13,925 nt of DNA from positions 1 to 13,925 of the forward strand of contig JAISAD010000051.1 of assembly GCA_031266895.1 (NCBI GenBank), read 5' to 3'. Below are positions 1 through 8,152 of the stretch, piece by piece. The notes under the pieces were generated by a model. That model did no database searches and was not told the origin of the DNA. It saw nothing but the letters and a program-made list of their open reading frames with translations. Origin of the DNA: Bacteroidales bacterium (GTDB lineage Bacteria > Bacteroidota > Bacteroidia > Bacteroidales > WCHB1-69). Position 1 is the first letter of the stretch. Each line of letters opens with the position of its first letter. A program made the translations under genes and the position numbers.

Positions 1-35
1 AATAAAGAACGCATTTTGATTTTTTCAAATCGGGG

Positions 36-66
36 GCAAAGATACATAAAATTTTTGAATACGCAA
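36..66 (-). promoter_or_regulatory. Putative promoter for a gene off the left edge
   Basis: Read on the minus strand, TATCTTTGC (44 to 36) matches the Bacteroidota -7 element TAnnTTTG. A TTG (66 to 64) lies 19 bases upstream, where the -33 element belongs. It points left, so it would start transcription near position 30 for a gene outside the window. Found by motif only. Confidence 0.45.
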
Positions 67-79
67 GCTATTATTTATT

Positions 80-114
80 TTTGTATGGAGCATTATATTT
101 TTTAGTAATTTTGC
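80..114 (+). promoter_or_regulatory. Putative promoter of the LamG surface-protein gene
   Basis: TTTG at 80-83 and TAATTTTGC at 106-114, separated by 22 bases, fit the -33/-7 consensus of the Bacteroidota primary sigma factor. Transcription would begin near 120, giving a leader of about 60 bases before the ATG at 179. It is back to back with the minus-strand promoter at 36-66. Confidence 0.55.
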
Positions 115-178
115 AGGCGTAATTCCGAATTATATTTAATATTAGTATGACATAGACAGAAACATTACAGCATTTATT

Positions 179-2953
179 ATGAATAATAAGATAACAAGCA
201 GAACACTGTCTCGCAGGGGCAGCATTTGGGCAGCAGGCATTGCCTGTTTCATGCTTATGGGGAGTGGCGCTTTTGCCCAAATTCCCGGCAATGGATTAAA
301 AGGGCACTGGTTGCTCGATGGCAATGTAAGCGATGCGAGCGGCAACGGCAACAATGGCACCCTGCTTAGCGGCGCAGCTTATTGCCCCGATCGCTTTGGC
401 GTGGCCAACAGGGCGGTAAAGCTCGATGGATTCTACAATTCGGGCGCCATCCATATTCCGAACTCGCCCTCGCTCTATCTCGACAGGGAGCTTACTGTTG
501 CCTGCTGGTTTAAGCTCGACGATGCGGGCGGAATGGATGCCTGGGGATTTTTTAGCAATACCACAGAAGCAATCCATAATTTTATCAGTAAGGATGGCGA
601 CAGGGGCGGCTTTAACTTGAGCTATGCCTTTAACTTTGCAGCCCAGGCACAGGACATTGGCTTTTCCATTCATAATAATACCGTTTGCAGCAATGTGGCA
701 GATTTTACCTATAGCGACAGCCAGAGCTGCATCAATACCGAATGGAGGCACGTGGCGGTGGTGGTCGATTCCATTTCCATTACCATGTATATAAACGGCA
801 TGCAGAAGCACCGCGAAACCTACAGCTCGCAAATTCATTTTACGCAGGCCAATGTCAAGGATTTGGATTTCGGGCGCTATGGCTACAATTGTGGAGTAGA
901 GCCGAATTACTGGTATCCCCTCAATGGCAGGCTCGACGATATTGTGTACTACAACCGCGCCCTTTCGCAATCGGAAATCAATGCGCTCTACAACTATCCG
1001 GCGGCATACGCGCCGCCTTCCGCCATGGTTACCCTATACAGGGCAGACACCGTGAGCATGGGCGAGGCCTATGAGGAAAACGGCTTTTCGCTGCCCGCGC
1101 AAAATGAGGCAGGGCTGCATGAATACAGCCGCACCAATGGCTGCGACACTGTATGGATGCTGAACTTGACGGTGGCAAGCCCCTGCGACACGCTGCTAAG
1201 CAGCATAGTTACCGATGGCCTGATTGCCTGGTATCCCTTCAATGGCAATGCCCACGACGAAACTCCAAATGCCAATCACGGCACGGTTTACGGCGCAACG
1301 CTCACAGCCGACAGATACGGAAACCCCAACAGCGCGTATCATTTTGACGGAATTAACGACTGGATTGAGATTCCAAATGCCCCTCAGCTATCGGCGCTGA
1401 CCACCGATTTTACCATCTCCTTTTGGATAAAGTCATTGAGTAATAACATTTCACCATTCTGCAAAAGCGCTTCCAATGCCCTGCCCATTCAATTCAGAAT
1501 ACAGGCTTCCTATAATAATCAGACCAATATACACAACATTTCCCTTTTGTTTAATGGAAGCGAGTTTTTGTTTGCCTATCACTTGCCGGTAAACGAGTGG
1601 TATCAAATTGTAATGATTTTCGAAAACAGCAGCTGCCGGTTGTTTATTGATAACACGGAAGCCCCCCTTGTCAATGTCACATCCAACAACTATCCGTTTA
1701 ACGTCAACAACAACCTGTATATCGGAAAAGACCCCCACGGCACAACAGAGTACCATTTGGGCGATATTGACGATATCATGATATATCAGCGAGGCTTGTC
1801 AGACGAAGAGGTATCCGTAATCTACAATGGCACGGTAGAAATATTTGACACCATTTGCGAAAGCGAACCCTATAATAACAACGGCATTTCGCTCCCCGGC
1901 CAAACCGTGGCAGGCGACTCTGTCCACATGGTGAATCTGCAAAATGCCGCCGGCTGCGACAGCACCGTAATACTCCATCTTACCGTAAAGCCGCTGCATC
2001 GAAAAACCATAATCGACACCATCTGCTCCAGCGATCCCTTTAACTTCTACGGAAGCAGCCTCAGCACCTCCGGAACTTACACGGCCGCCATTCCGGGCGC
2101 GGAATGCGACACGGTGGTAACGCTCCTCCTCACCGTAAATCAGGCCTGGAACAACACCCTGAACATTTCGATCTGCGAAGGCGAAAGCTACCTTTTCAAC
2201 GGAGACACCTGCACCGAACCCGGAACCTGGACGGCCAACCTGCAAACCGTAGCCGGCTGCGACAGCATCACCACGCTCCACCTTACGGTCAGCACGCCCT
2301 ACACCGTCCGGCTGGAAGACATCTGCTGCATGAATGAACTCTACCAAAAACATGGCTTCTCGCTTACCCCGCCCCCGTCGCCTGGCATCTATGAATACAT
2401 GCTGCAACTGAAAACCGCCGCCGGCTGCGACAGCATCGTAACGCTTCGGCTCACAGTGCCCGAAGTAGCCGTGGAAATAGACATGACCCCCAAAGACTTC
2501 TGCGAAAAATACTACACCGAACTCACAGCCCTCACCGATAACACCGATATAAAATGGAGCACCGGCGAAACTGCCCCCTCCATTGCCGTTACCTCGCGGG
2601 GGCACTACGCCGTTACGGCAAGCGACTCCTCGGGCAAGTGCACGGCCACAGCCACCATAGAGATAGCCCCCTGCAAGCCCCTGCTGCTGCTACCCAACAC
2701 GATAACGCCCGGCAACCCCGATGGCATTAACGACCAGTTTTACCTCTCCAACCCCGACGCCTTTGAAACTGTAGAGATATATATCTACAACCGCTGGGGC
2801 AACTGTGTCTTCAGCTCGCATGATCCCGGCTTCAGGTGGGACGGCAAATTTAAGGGCGAACTGCAAAGCAGGCAAACCTTTTCCTACATTATATATTATA
2901 CGCCCCTGCAAGACAAAAAACAGGCCTATGCAGGCACGGTACTGGTGCTGTAA
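179..2953 (+). CDS. Secreted LamG-domain protein with T9SS type B C-terminal domain
   Basis: The 924-residue product is probably exported by Sec and then carried across the outer membrane by the type IX system. Residues 1-34 form a signal peptide with a basic start, a hydrophobic core and an AFA-Q cleavage site. Two LamG/concanavalin-A-like domains follow at about 38-272 and 344-550; both open with a GxW/AWY motif and a DxSGNGNNG- or ANHG-type loop and close with LDD/IDDI. A Cys-rich repeat lies between them (283-332), and four more follow at 553-760, each ending in CDS/T plus an LxLTV-like strand. An Ig/PKD-like stretch covers 762-831. The C-terminus (834-924) has the gliding-motility-associated features LPNTITPGNPDGIND, YNRWG and WDGK. 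LamG domains commonly bind sugars or protein ligands, so adhesion or binding to extracellular polymer is likely, but the ligand cannot be read from sequence. The start is supported by the signal peptide and the upstream promoter. Confidence 0.9.
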   Translation: MNNKITSRTLSRRGSIWAAGIACFMLMGSGAFAQIPGNGLKGHWLLDGNVSDASGNGNNGTLLSGAAYCPDRFGVANRAVKLDGFYNSGAIHIPNSPSLYLDRELTVACWFKLDDAGGMDAWGFFSNTTEAIHNFISKDGDRGGFNLSYAFNFAAQAQDIGFSIHNNTVCSNVADFTYSDSQSCINTEWRHVAVVVDSISITMYINGMQKHRETYSSQIHFTQANVKDLDFGRYGYNCGVEPNYWYPLNGRLDDIVYYNRALSQSEINALYNYPAAYAPPSAMVTLYRADTVSMGEAYEENGFSLPAQNEAGLHEYSRTNGCDTVWMLNLTVASPCDTLLSSIVTDGLIAWYPFNGNAHDETPNANHGTVYGATLTADRYGNPNSAYHFDGINDWIEIPNAPQLSALTTDFTISFWIKSLSNNISPFCKSASNALPIQFRIQASYNNQTNIHNISLLFNGSEFLFAYHLPVNEWYQIVMIFENSSCRLFIDNTEAPLVNVTSNNYPFNVNNNLYIGKDPHGTTEYHLGDIDDIMIYQRGLSDEEVSVIYNGTVEIFDTICESEPYNNNGISLPGQTVAGDSVHMVNLQNAAGCDSTVILHLTVKPLHRKTIIDTICSSDPFNFYGSSLSTSGTYTAAIPGAECDTVVTLLLTVNQAWNNTLNISICEGESYLFNGDTCTEPGTWTANLQTVAGCDSITTLHLTVSTPYTVRLEDICCMNELYQKHGFSLTPPPSPGIYEYMLQLKTAAGCDSIVTLRLTVPEVAVEIDMTPKDFCEKYYTELTALTDNTDIKWSTGETAPSIAVTSRGHYAVTASDSSGKCTATATIEIAPCKPLLLLPNTITPGNPDGINDQFYLSNPDAFETVEIYIYNRWGNCVFSSHDPGFRWDGKFKGELQSRQTFSYIIYYTPLQDKKQAYAGTVLVL
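1835..2458 (+). repeat. Four tandem Cys-rich GCDS repeats inside the LamG protein
   Basis: Residues 553-760 hold four diverged units of about 45-53 residues. Each has the pattern DTIC or equivalent, about 10 residues, a G-containing FNG/YGS turn, then GCDS/ECDT followed by xxLxLTV. A fifth, separate copy sits between the two LamG domains (residues 283-332, bases 1025-1174). The repeats are similar as protein but not near-identical as DNA, so they are old duplications. This kind of repeat is common in large Bacteroidota T9SS cargo and probably forms a stalk of small beta-sandwich modules. Confidence 0.75.
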
Positions 2954-3032
2954 CTCCCCCTGGTGCGGCACTCCCAAGCCCGGTGCGGTACCTCCAAATA
3001 CGAAGGAGTGTGCCGAATCCGAAAATATTTGC

Positions 3033-3041
3033 TATTTTTGC
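3033..3041 (+). promoter_or_regulatory. Putative topA promoter -7 element
   Basis: TATTTTTGC at 3033-3041 is an exact TAnnTTTG match, followed by an A/T-rich leader. No clear TTTG is present at -33. A start of transcription near 3047 leaves about 45 bases before the ATG at 3091. It also argues against the longer reading of topA that would begin at 2983, upstream of the promoter. Confidence 0.5.
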
Positions 3042-3090
3042 AGCGCTGTTTCAAAAAAAATGTAACTTTAACTTTTTAACGTGTAATTGT

Positions 3091-5586
3091 ATGAGTAAAA
3101 ATCTGATTATTGTAGAGTCGCCCGCCAAAGCAAAGACCATACAAAAGTTTATCGGAAAAGACTACGAAGTAATATCCAGCAAAGGACATGTGCGCGACCT
3201 GCCCGCCAAGGGAATAGGCATTGACATCAAGCACAATTTTGCTCCCCAGTACGAAATACTCGACGATAAGAAAAAACTGATTGCCGATATAAAAAAACTG
3301 TCCGGCGAGGCCGAAACCGTATGGCTGGCAACTGACGACGACCGTGAAGGCGAAGCCATATCATGGCACTTAATGGAAGCGGCCAAAATTCCGGCTTCAA
3401 AAATAAAAAGAATCGTATTCCACGAAATCACAAAAACAGCTATTGAACACGCCCTGCAAAATCCGCGTCAGCTGGACATTGACCTTGTGAATGCCCAGCA
3501 GGCACGCCGTGTTCTGGACAGGCTGGTAGGCTTTGAACTCTCGCCCGTGCTCTGGCGCAAGGTAAAGCCGTCGCTCTCGGCAGGGCGCGTACAGTCGGTA
3601 GCCGTGCGCCTCATTGTAGAGCGTGAACACGAAATTGCTCAATTCGACTCCAAATCGGCCTACAAGACATCTGCCCTCTTCAAATCGGAAGATGCCGCCA
3701 AAAACGTGCTCGAAGCCGACTTGAACAAAAGCTTTGAAACGGAAAAGGAGGCGCTGGAATTTTTGGAAGCCTGCAAATCGGCCACCTTTAAAGTCAGTGG
3801 AGTAGAAAAAAGCCCGGGCAAAAAAAGCCCCGCTCCGCCCTTCACCACCTCCACCCTGCAGCAGGAAGCCTCCCGAAAACTGGGCTTCTCGGTCAGCAAA
3901 ACCATGATAGTAGCCCAGCAGCTCTACGAAGCGGGCTATATTACCTATATGCGTACCGACTCCGTAAACCTCTCCTCCATGGCCATCCATGCGGCTAAGG
4001 AAGAAATCATCAGCCGCTACGGCGCAGACTATTCAAAAACACGCCGGTACGTTACAAAAAGCAAGGGAGCACAGGAAGCCCACGAAGCCATTCGCCCCAC
4101 GCAGATGAATGCCCTCGCCATTCAGGGAGACAGTTCCGCAAAACGGCTGTATGAGCTGATATGGAAACGGACCATCGCCTCGCAAATGAGCGACGCCGCA
4201 ACAGAAAAAACCACCATTACCATTCCCGTCTCCAACCGTCCCGAAAAATTTATCTGCACCGGCGAAGTAATACTCTTTCAGGGCTTCCTGAAAGTTTACA
4301 CCGAATCGAAAGACGAGGAAGACGAAGAGGTGAAAGGACTGCTGCCCCTGATGAACATAAATGAAACCGTGCATCCCCAGGCCATCACCGCCAAGGAGCG
4401 CTACGCGCAGCCGCCGGCACGCTACTCCGAAGCCAGTCTGGTAAAAAAGCTGGAAGAGCTGGGCATAGGCCGCCCCTCCACCTACGCGCCCACCATATCC
4501 ACCATTCAGAAACGCGAATATGTAACCATGGAAAACCGTGCAGGCAAAGAGCGCACCGTACAAATCATCACCTTAAAAGGGGAGCAGATCAGCAAGGAGA
4601 AAAAGAAAGAAACCTATGGAGCGGAAAAATCCAAACTTTTTCCCACAGACATAGGCATTATAGTAAACGATTATCTGGAACAGAACTTCAGCGCCATCAT
4701 GGACTACAGCTTCACCGCCAGTGTAGAAGAGCAGTTTGATGAGGTAGCCGAAGGCAAAATAGCATGGCCCAACATGTTAAACCTCTTCTATGGCGACTTC
4801 CACACCTCCATAAACCAGGCCATTGAACATTCGGCCAAGGCAAGCGGCGAGCGCTCGCTGGGCGTACATCCCGACAGCGGTCAGCCGGTACTGGTAAAGC
4901 TGGGCAAATATGGCCCCATGGCGCAAATCGGCGACAGCAGCGACGGCGAGCAGAAGCCCCGCTACGCCCGCCTGCACAAAAATCAGTCCATCGAAACCAT
5001 CACCCTGGAAGAAGCCCTGGAACTGTTCCGCCTGCCCCGCAGCGCGGGCGAATTTGAAGGCCAGGAAATCACAATCGGCCTCGGCCGGTTTGGCCCCTAC
5101 ATAAAGCATGACAAAAGCTTTGTATCGCTGCCCAAAACCCTCGACCCCTGCAGCGCAACCCTCGAAGAGTGCATTGAAGCCATTGAGGCCAAACGCAACA
5201 TAGACAAATCGCGCGAGCCGGTGCTGCTGGGCCTTCACGAAGGCAAAGAGCTGTACAAGGCAACAGGCAGATACGGCCCTTACCTGAAATACAACGATAA
5301 AAACACCACGCTCAGCAAAGATATAAACATAATGGAACTGACCCTGGAACAGGCCATTGAACATTTGAACAGCACCGGAACAAAAAACGTAATTCGGGAA
5401 TTTTCGGAAGATTCCGAACTGCGCGTGCTGAAAGGACGCTATGGAGCATACATAGCACACGGCAAAAGCAACTATAAAATACCAAAAGAATACGTGGCCG
5501 AAAATCTTACCTATGCCGATTGCCAAGCCATAATCAGCAACAGCAAGCCCACCGAAAGAAAGCGGGTGGCACGCAAAAAATCATAA
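3091..5586 (+). CDS. topA: DNA topoisomerase I (type IA)
   Basis: This 831-residue enzyme relaxes negatively supercoiled DNA by cutting one strand and passing the other through a 5'-phosphotyrosine intermediate. The N-terminal Toprim domain has Glu9 in IVESPAKAK and the acidic ATDDDREGE cluster (80-88). Core motifs include NAQQARRVLDRLVGF (134-148) and SAGRVQS (163-169). The catalytic tyrosine is Tyr286 in GYITYMRTDS. The C-terminal part has no Cys4 zinc fingers; it carries at least four glycine-rich topoisomerase C-terminal repeats (GKYGPM, GRFGPY, GRYGPY, GRYGAY) and a basic tail. This arrangement is usual for Bacteroidota TopA. The frame is open from 2983, but the ATG at 3091 begins the conserved MSKNLIIVESPAKA and follows the promoter, so it is chosen. 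The next gene starts three bases after the stop. Confidence 0.97.
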   Translation: MSKNLIIVESPAKAKTIQKFIGKDYEVISSKGHVRDLPAKGIGIDIKHNFAPQYEILDDKKKLIADIKKLSGEAETVWLATDDDREGEAISWHLMEAAKIPASKIKRIVFHEITKTAIEHALQNPRQLDIDLVNAQQARRVLDRLVGFELSPVLWRKVKPSLSAGRVQSVAVRLIVEREHEIAQFDSKSAYKTSALFKSEDAAKNVLEADLNKSFETEKEALEFLEACKSATFKVSGVEKSPGKKSPAPPFTTSTLQQEASRKLGFSVSKTMIVAQQLYEAGYITYMRTDSVNLSSMAIHAAKEEIISRYGADYSKTRRYVTKSKGAQEAHEAIRPTQMNALAIQGDSSAKRLYELIWKRTIASQMSDAATEKTTITIPVSNRPEKFICTGEVILFQGFLKVYTESKDEEDEEVKGLLPLMNINETVHPQAITAKERYAQPPARYSEASLVKKLEELGIGRPSTYAPTISTIQKREYVTMENRAGKERTVQIITLKGEQISKEKKKETYGAEKSKLFPTDIGIIVNDYLEQNFSAIMDYSFTASVEEQFDEVAEGKIAWPNMLNLFYGDFHTSINQAIEHSAKASGERSLGVHPDSGQPVLVKLGKYGPMAQIGDSSDGEQKPRYARLHKNQSIETITLEEALELFRLPRSAGEFEGQEITIGLGRFGPYIKHDKSFVSLPKTLDPCSATLEECIEAIEAKRNIDKSREPVLLGLHEGKELYKATGRYGPYLKYNDKNTTLSKDINIMELTLEQAIEHLNSTGTKNVIREFSEDSELRVLKGRYGAYIAHGKSNYKIPKEYVAENLTYADCQAIISNSKPTERKRVARKKS

Positions 5587-5589
5587 GGC

Positions 5590-6765
5590 ATGAAGCATAT
5601 CGAAAAATACCTGACGCCTGTTGACAAGGAAACGCTCGGCCTCTCCGAAAATTTGCATCCCCAGCAGCTGGGCAGCTGCACTGCCTTTTATTCGCCTGCC
5701 GCTGCCATAAGCCTGGACGAGGCCGAAATCGGCATCATCGGAATCCCCGAATCCCGCAATCATTATCAAAATGCATCATGCCAGCTGGCGCCCGACGAAA
5801 TCCGCCGCCTGTTCTATCAGCTCTACAACTGGAAAAAAGCGGTTAAAATTGTGGATTTCGGCAACTTCGTAATCGGAGAAACAATAGAAGACAGCTACAT
5901 CGCCATCGCCGAATTGACAGCTCACTTGCTGCAGCACAATATTATACCTGTTGTGCTGGGCGGAAGCAACGATCTGGCCTATGCCCTCTATAGCGCTTAC
6001 GTAACGCTGGAGCAGGTCGTCAACATGGTCGCTGTCGATTCGCGCTTCGACCTTGGCAGCGAAGAATCGCCCATTAAAGCCAACGCTTACCTCGACAAAA
6101 TTGTGATGCAGCAGCCCAACTTCCTGCTCAATTACGCCAACATCGGCTACCAAAGCTACCTGGTAGCATCCGAAAGCAGCGAACTGATGCGGCAGCTCTT
6201 TTTTGAAACCTACCGCGTGGGCATGATGCGCAAAAACATGGAAGAGATTGAGCCCATTGTGCGCAATGCCGACCTGCTCACCATTGACATGGCAGCAGTA
6301 AGGCGCGCAGATGCGCCCGGCTCGCCCCACAGCACCGTCAGCGGCTTCTACGGCGAAGAAATTTGCCAGGTGGCGCAGTTTGCCGGCATGAGTGACAAGC
6401 TCACCATGTTCGGCATCTTCGAATTTGACCCGATGCAGGACTACAACAGTCAAACCGCCCAGCTGGTGAGCCACATACTATGGTACTTTGTGGAGGGCTA
6501 CCTGCACCGCGCAGGCGATACCCTCTTTAAAAATAAGACGGCTTACACCCAGCATTCCATCACAGTTTCGGACACCACGCAGGATCTTATCTTCTATTGC
6601 AGCAAACAGACAAACCGCTGGTGGATGGTAGTTCCCGTTGTCAACCTCAGCAAAAACATGGAACGCTTCTACTTCCTCCCCTGCACCCTCAAGGAATTTG
6701 AAATGGCCTGCGAAAATAAAATTCCGGAAAGATGGTGGCGAACCTACCATAAATTGAATCGATAG
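5590..6765 (+). CDS. Arginase/formimidoylglutamase-fold protein with degenerate metal site
   Basis: The 391-residue product is recognisable as a ureohydrolase (arginase, agmatinase, HutG) relative. It has GIPE near residue 51, VVLGGSNDLAYA (121-131), AVDSRFDLG (148-156), LTIDMAAVRRADAPGS (230-245) and GIFEFDP (275-281). Active members bind two Mn ions through GGxH, DxHxD and SxDxD. Here the GGxH histidine is Asn127, the DxHxD histidine is Arg152, and the second aspartate of SxDxD is Ala235; Asp150, Asp154, Asp233 and Glu278 remain. It may therefore not hydrolyse guanidino substrates, and the label formimidoylglutamase, often given to this Bacteroidota group, may be wrong. The C-terminus from about residue 300 is an extra Trp/Tyr-rich region. 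It begins three bases after topA stops, so the two are probably co-transcribed. Family assignment is firm; function is unknown. Confidence 0.85.
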   Translation: MKHIEKYLTPVDKETLGLSENLHPQQLGSCTAFYSPAAAISLDEAEIGIIGIPESRNHYQNASCQLAPDEIRRLFYQLYNWKKAVKIVDFGNFVIGETIEDSYIAIAELTAHLLQHNIIPVVLGGSNDLAYALYSAYVTLEQVVNMVAVDSRFDLGSEESPIKANAYLDKIVMQQPNFLLNYANIGYQSYLVASESSELMRQLFFETYRVGMMRKNMEEIEPIVRNADLLTIDMAAVRRADAPGSPHSTVSGFYGEEICQVAQFAGMSDKLTMFGIFEFDPMQDYNSQTAQLVSHILWYFVEGYLHRAGDTLFKNKTAYTQHSITVSDTTQDLIFYCSKQTNRWWMVVPVVNLSKNMERFYFLPCTLKEFEMACENKIPERWWRTYHKLNR

Positions 6766-6850
6766 AGGTTGAAGATCAAGGATTTTGTTTTCAAAACCCC
6801 TGTAAATAGAGAGTTAGAAACCAAGCCTGAACAAATTAAAATATGAAATT

Positions 6851-7876
6851 ATGAAAAAAACAGTGTTCTTCGTTATTATTCTTAATGTTACCCTCAGCCT
6901 GGCTGCTCAGGGAAACTCAACCGCAAGCTCTCCCGACACCACCAAAAAGAAACATTGGAAATTCAGTGGTATTACAGGATTAAACATCTCCCAAATAGGC
7001 CTTTGGAACTGGACAGGCGGCGGCAGCAATACAGGAAATGCCTACCTGCATGCCAATGTACTGGCTATTTACAAGAAAAACAAATTGGCATGGGAAACCA
7101 ATTTCAACTCCGAATACGGCTGGATGTACACCTCCGACACCTACTTTGGGTCGCAGTACGCCGACCGCGACACCAAGTATCCGTTTCGCAAGTCAAACGA
7201 CAAAATCCTGCTGTCGAGCAAGTTCGGATATGAATTTGCCAAATCATGGTTTATTACGATAATGGGAAGCTTTAAAAGCCAGTATGATAAAGGCTATCAG
7301 TATGTTCGCAATGGTAACGATGAATACCGAGCTTTAAATTCTCACATCCTGTCCCCCTCCTACACAGACATGTCGGTCGGTATAGACTGGAAACCGGACT
7401 CTATGTTTTCGGCCTACTGCTCGCCGGTTGCCGGTCGAGTAACCTCATGCTTAATAGATTCGTTAAGAGCCTCCTATGGCGTCGATACCAACAAAACCTT
7501 TAAAGCCTCCTTCGGTTTAACATTCAAGTTTACCCTCAATTACCGCCCGATAAAAAATATGAAAATCATGTCCACTCTCACCCTCTTTACCCCTTATCAC
7601 TTCGACTATAAGGCACAAAAGGATTTGCCGCACATGGATGCAGCCAGGCATCAGGTTTTCGGAAACTTTGACGTGGACTGGGATTTAACCATATCCTACA
7701 CATTCCTGAAAGTGCTGTCGGTATCGCTCAGCACCACACTCAAATACAGAGACCAGGAATACATCACCTACAGCGTAAGGCGCGGCACCAAAAACGTACC
7801 CAAAGGCACCATCAAAACCGGCCAGAGAGTACAGTTTAGAGAAATTTTAGCCATTGGGATAGGGTATTCCTTCTAA
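6851..7876 (+). CDS. DUF3078 outer-membrane beta-barrel protein
   Basis: The 341-residue protein starts with a signal peptide (1-19, ending SLAA-Q). The rest alternates hydrophobic and polar residues with many Trp, Tyr and Gly, as in an outer-membrane barrel. The segment around residues 38-85 (SGITGLNISQ, NWTGGGSNT, YKKNKLAWETNF) is typical of the Bacteroidota DUF3078 family, and the chain ends in aromatic GYSF, as barrel proteins usually do. The function of DUF3078 is not established. It follows the arginase-like gene after 85 bases in which no good TAnnTTTG promoter was found, so it may be the distal gene of the topA unit or use a weaker promoter. A new promoter starts just after its stop. 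Confidence 0.8.
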   Translation: MKKTVFFVIILNVTLSLAAQGNSTASSPDTTKKKHWKFSGITGLNISQIGLWNWTGGGSNTGNAYLHANVLAIYKKNKLAWETNFNSEYGWMYTSDTYFGSQYADRDTKYPFRKSNDKILLSSKFGYEFAKSWFITIMGSFKSQYDKGYQYVRNGNDEYRALNSHILSPSYTDMSVGIDWKPDSMFSAYCSPVAGRVTSCLIDSLRASYGVDTNKTFKASFGLTFKFTLNYRPIKNMKIMSTLTLFTPYHFDYKAQKDLPHMDAARHQVFGNFDVDWDLTISYTFLKVLSVSLSTTLKYRDQEYITYSVRRGTKNVPKGTIKTGQRVQFREILAIGIGYSF

Positions 7877-7898
7877 AGCTCCAAAAAGTATCAGTTCG

Positions 7899-7928
7899 TT
7901 TGCTGAGCGAATATTTCCGTATTTTTGC
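7899..7928 (+). promoter_or_regulatory. Putative promoter of the xseB-methyltransferase-trmD operon
   Basis: TTTG at 7899-7902 and TATTTTTGC at 7920-7928 are separated by 17 bases and match the Bacteroidota -33/-7 consensus. The leader before the ATG at 7946 would be only about 10-12 bases. An in-frame TTG at 7925 lies inside the -7 element, so it cannot be the translation start of this transcript. Confidence 0.6.
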
Positions 7929-7945
7929 AGCCAAATTTTAAGGAT

Positions 7946-8143
7946 ATGAATAATCAGGAAACCAATTATGCAAAAGCGTTTGCCGAGCTACAGGAGATTG
8001 TGCAGCAAATGGAAAATGCCGATATTCCTATTGATGAACTGGCGGAAAAAATCAAGCACGCCTCTCAGTTGATTGCCGTTTGCAAGGCCAAATTAGTCCA
8101 AACCGAAGCCGAGGTAAACAAGATTATGGACACTATCGAATAA
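7946..8143 (+). CDS. xseB: Exodeoxyribonuclease VII small subunit
   Basis: The 65-residue product matches the small, helical XseB family: NYAKAFAELQEIVQQMEN, then a D-I-P-I-DELAEKIKHA segment, and a final helix containing CKAKLVQTEAEV. Several XseB copies bind the large subunit XseA to form exonuclease VII, which degrades single-stranded DNA from either end. The size is normal for the family. The ATG at 7946 is preferred over the upstream TTG at 7925 because that TTG is part of the promoter. It is the first gene of a three-gene operon; the methyltransferase starts nine bases downstream. XseA is not in this window, although the two subunit genes are often adjacent. Confidence 0.9.
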   Translation: MNNQETNYAKAFAELQEIVQQMENADIPIDELAEKIKHASQLIAVCKAKLVQTEAEVNKIMDTIE

Positions 8144-8152
8144 TATTTTGCT

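Noticed and set aside
296..970. 224-residue open frame on the minus strand inside the LamG gene
   Set aside because: It is fully antisense to a gene with a clear signal peptide and domains; its translation shows no recognisable family.
1799..2605. 268-residue Gly/Val-rich minus-strand frame
   Set aside because: Composition reflects the reverse complement of the GCDS repeats; no start context or promoter, and no family features.
2960..3015. Terminator after the LamG gene
   Set aside because: GGCACTCC and GGAGTGTGCC can pair imperfectly, but there is a bulge, a long loop and no T-run; too weak to call.
2983..3090. N-terminal extension of TopA by 36 residues
   Set aside because: The extension lies largely upstream of or within the promoter and leader; the conserved N-terminus begins at the ATG at 3091.
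3397..5526. Long minus-strand frames inside topA (3397-3990, 4033-4563, 4777-5526)
   Set aside because: Antisense shadows of a strongly conserved gene caused by its codon bias.
6783..6795. TTTTG-TTTT-CAAAA hairpin between the arginase-like gene and the DUF3078 gene
   Set aside because: The stem is five mostly A/T pairs, likely to occur by chance in A/T-rich spacer.
7925..7945. TTG start adding seven residues to XseB
   Set aside because: The TTG is part of the TATTTTTG promoter element and would not be in the mRNA.
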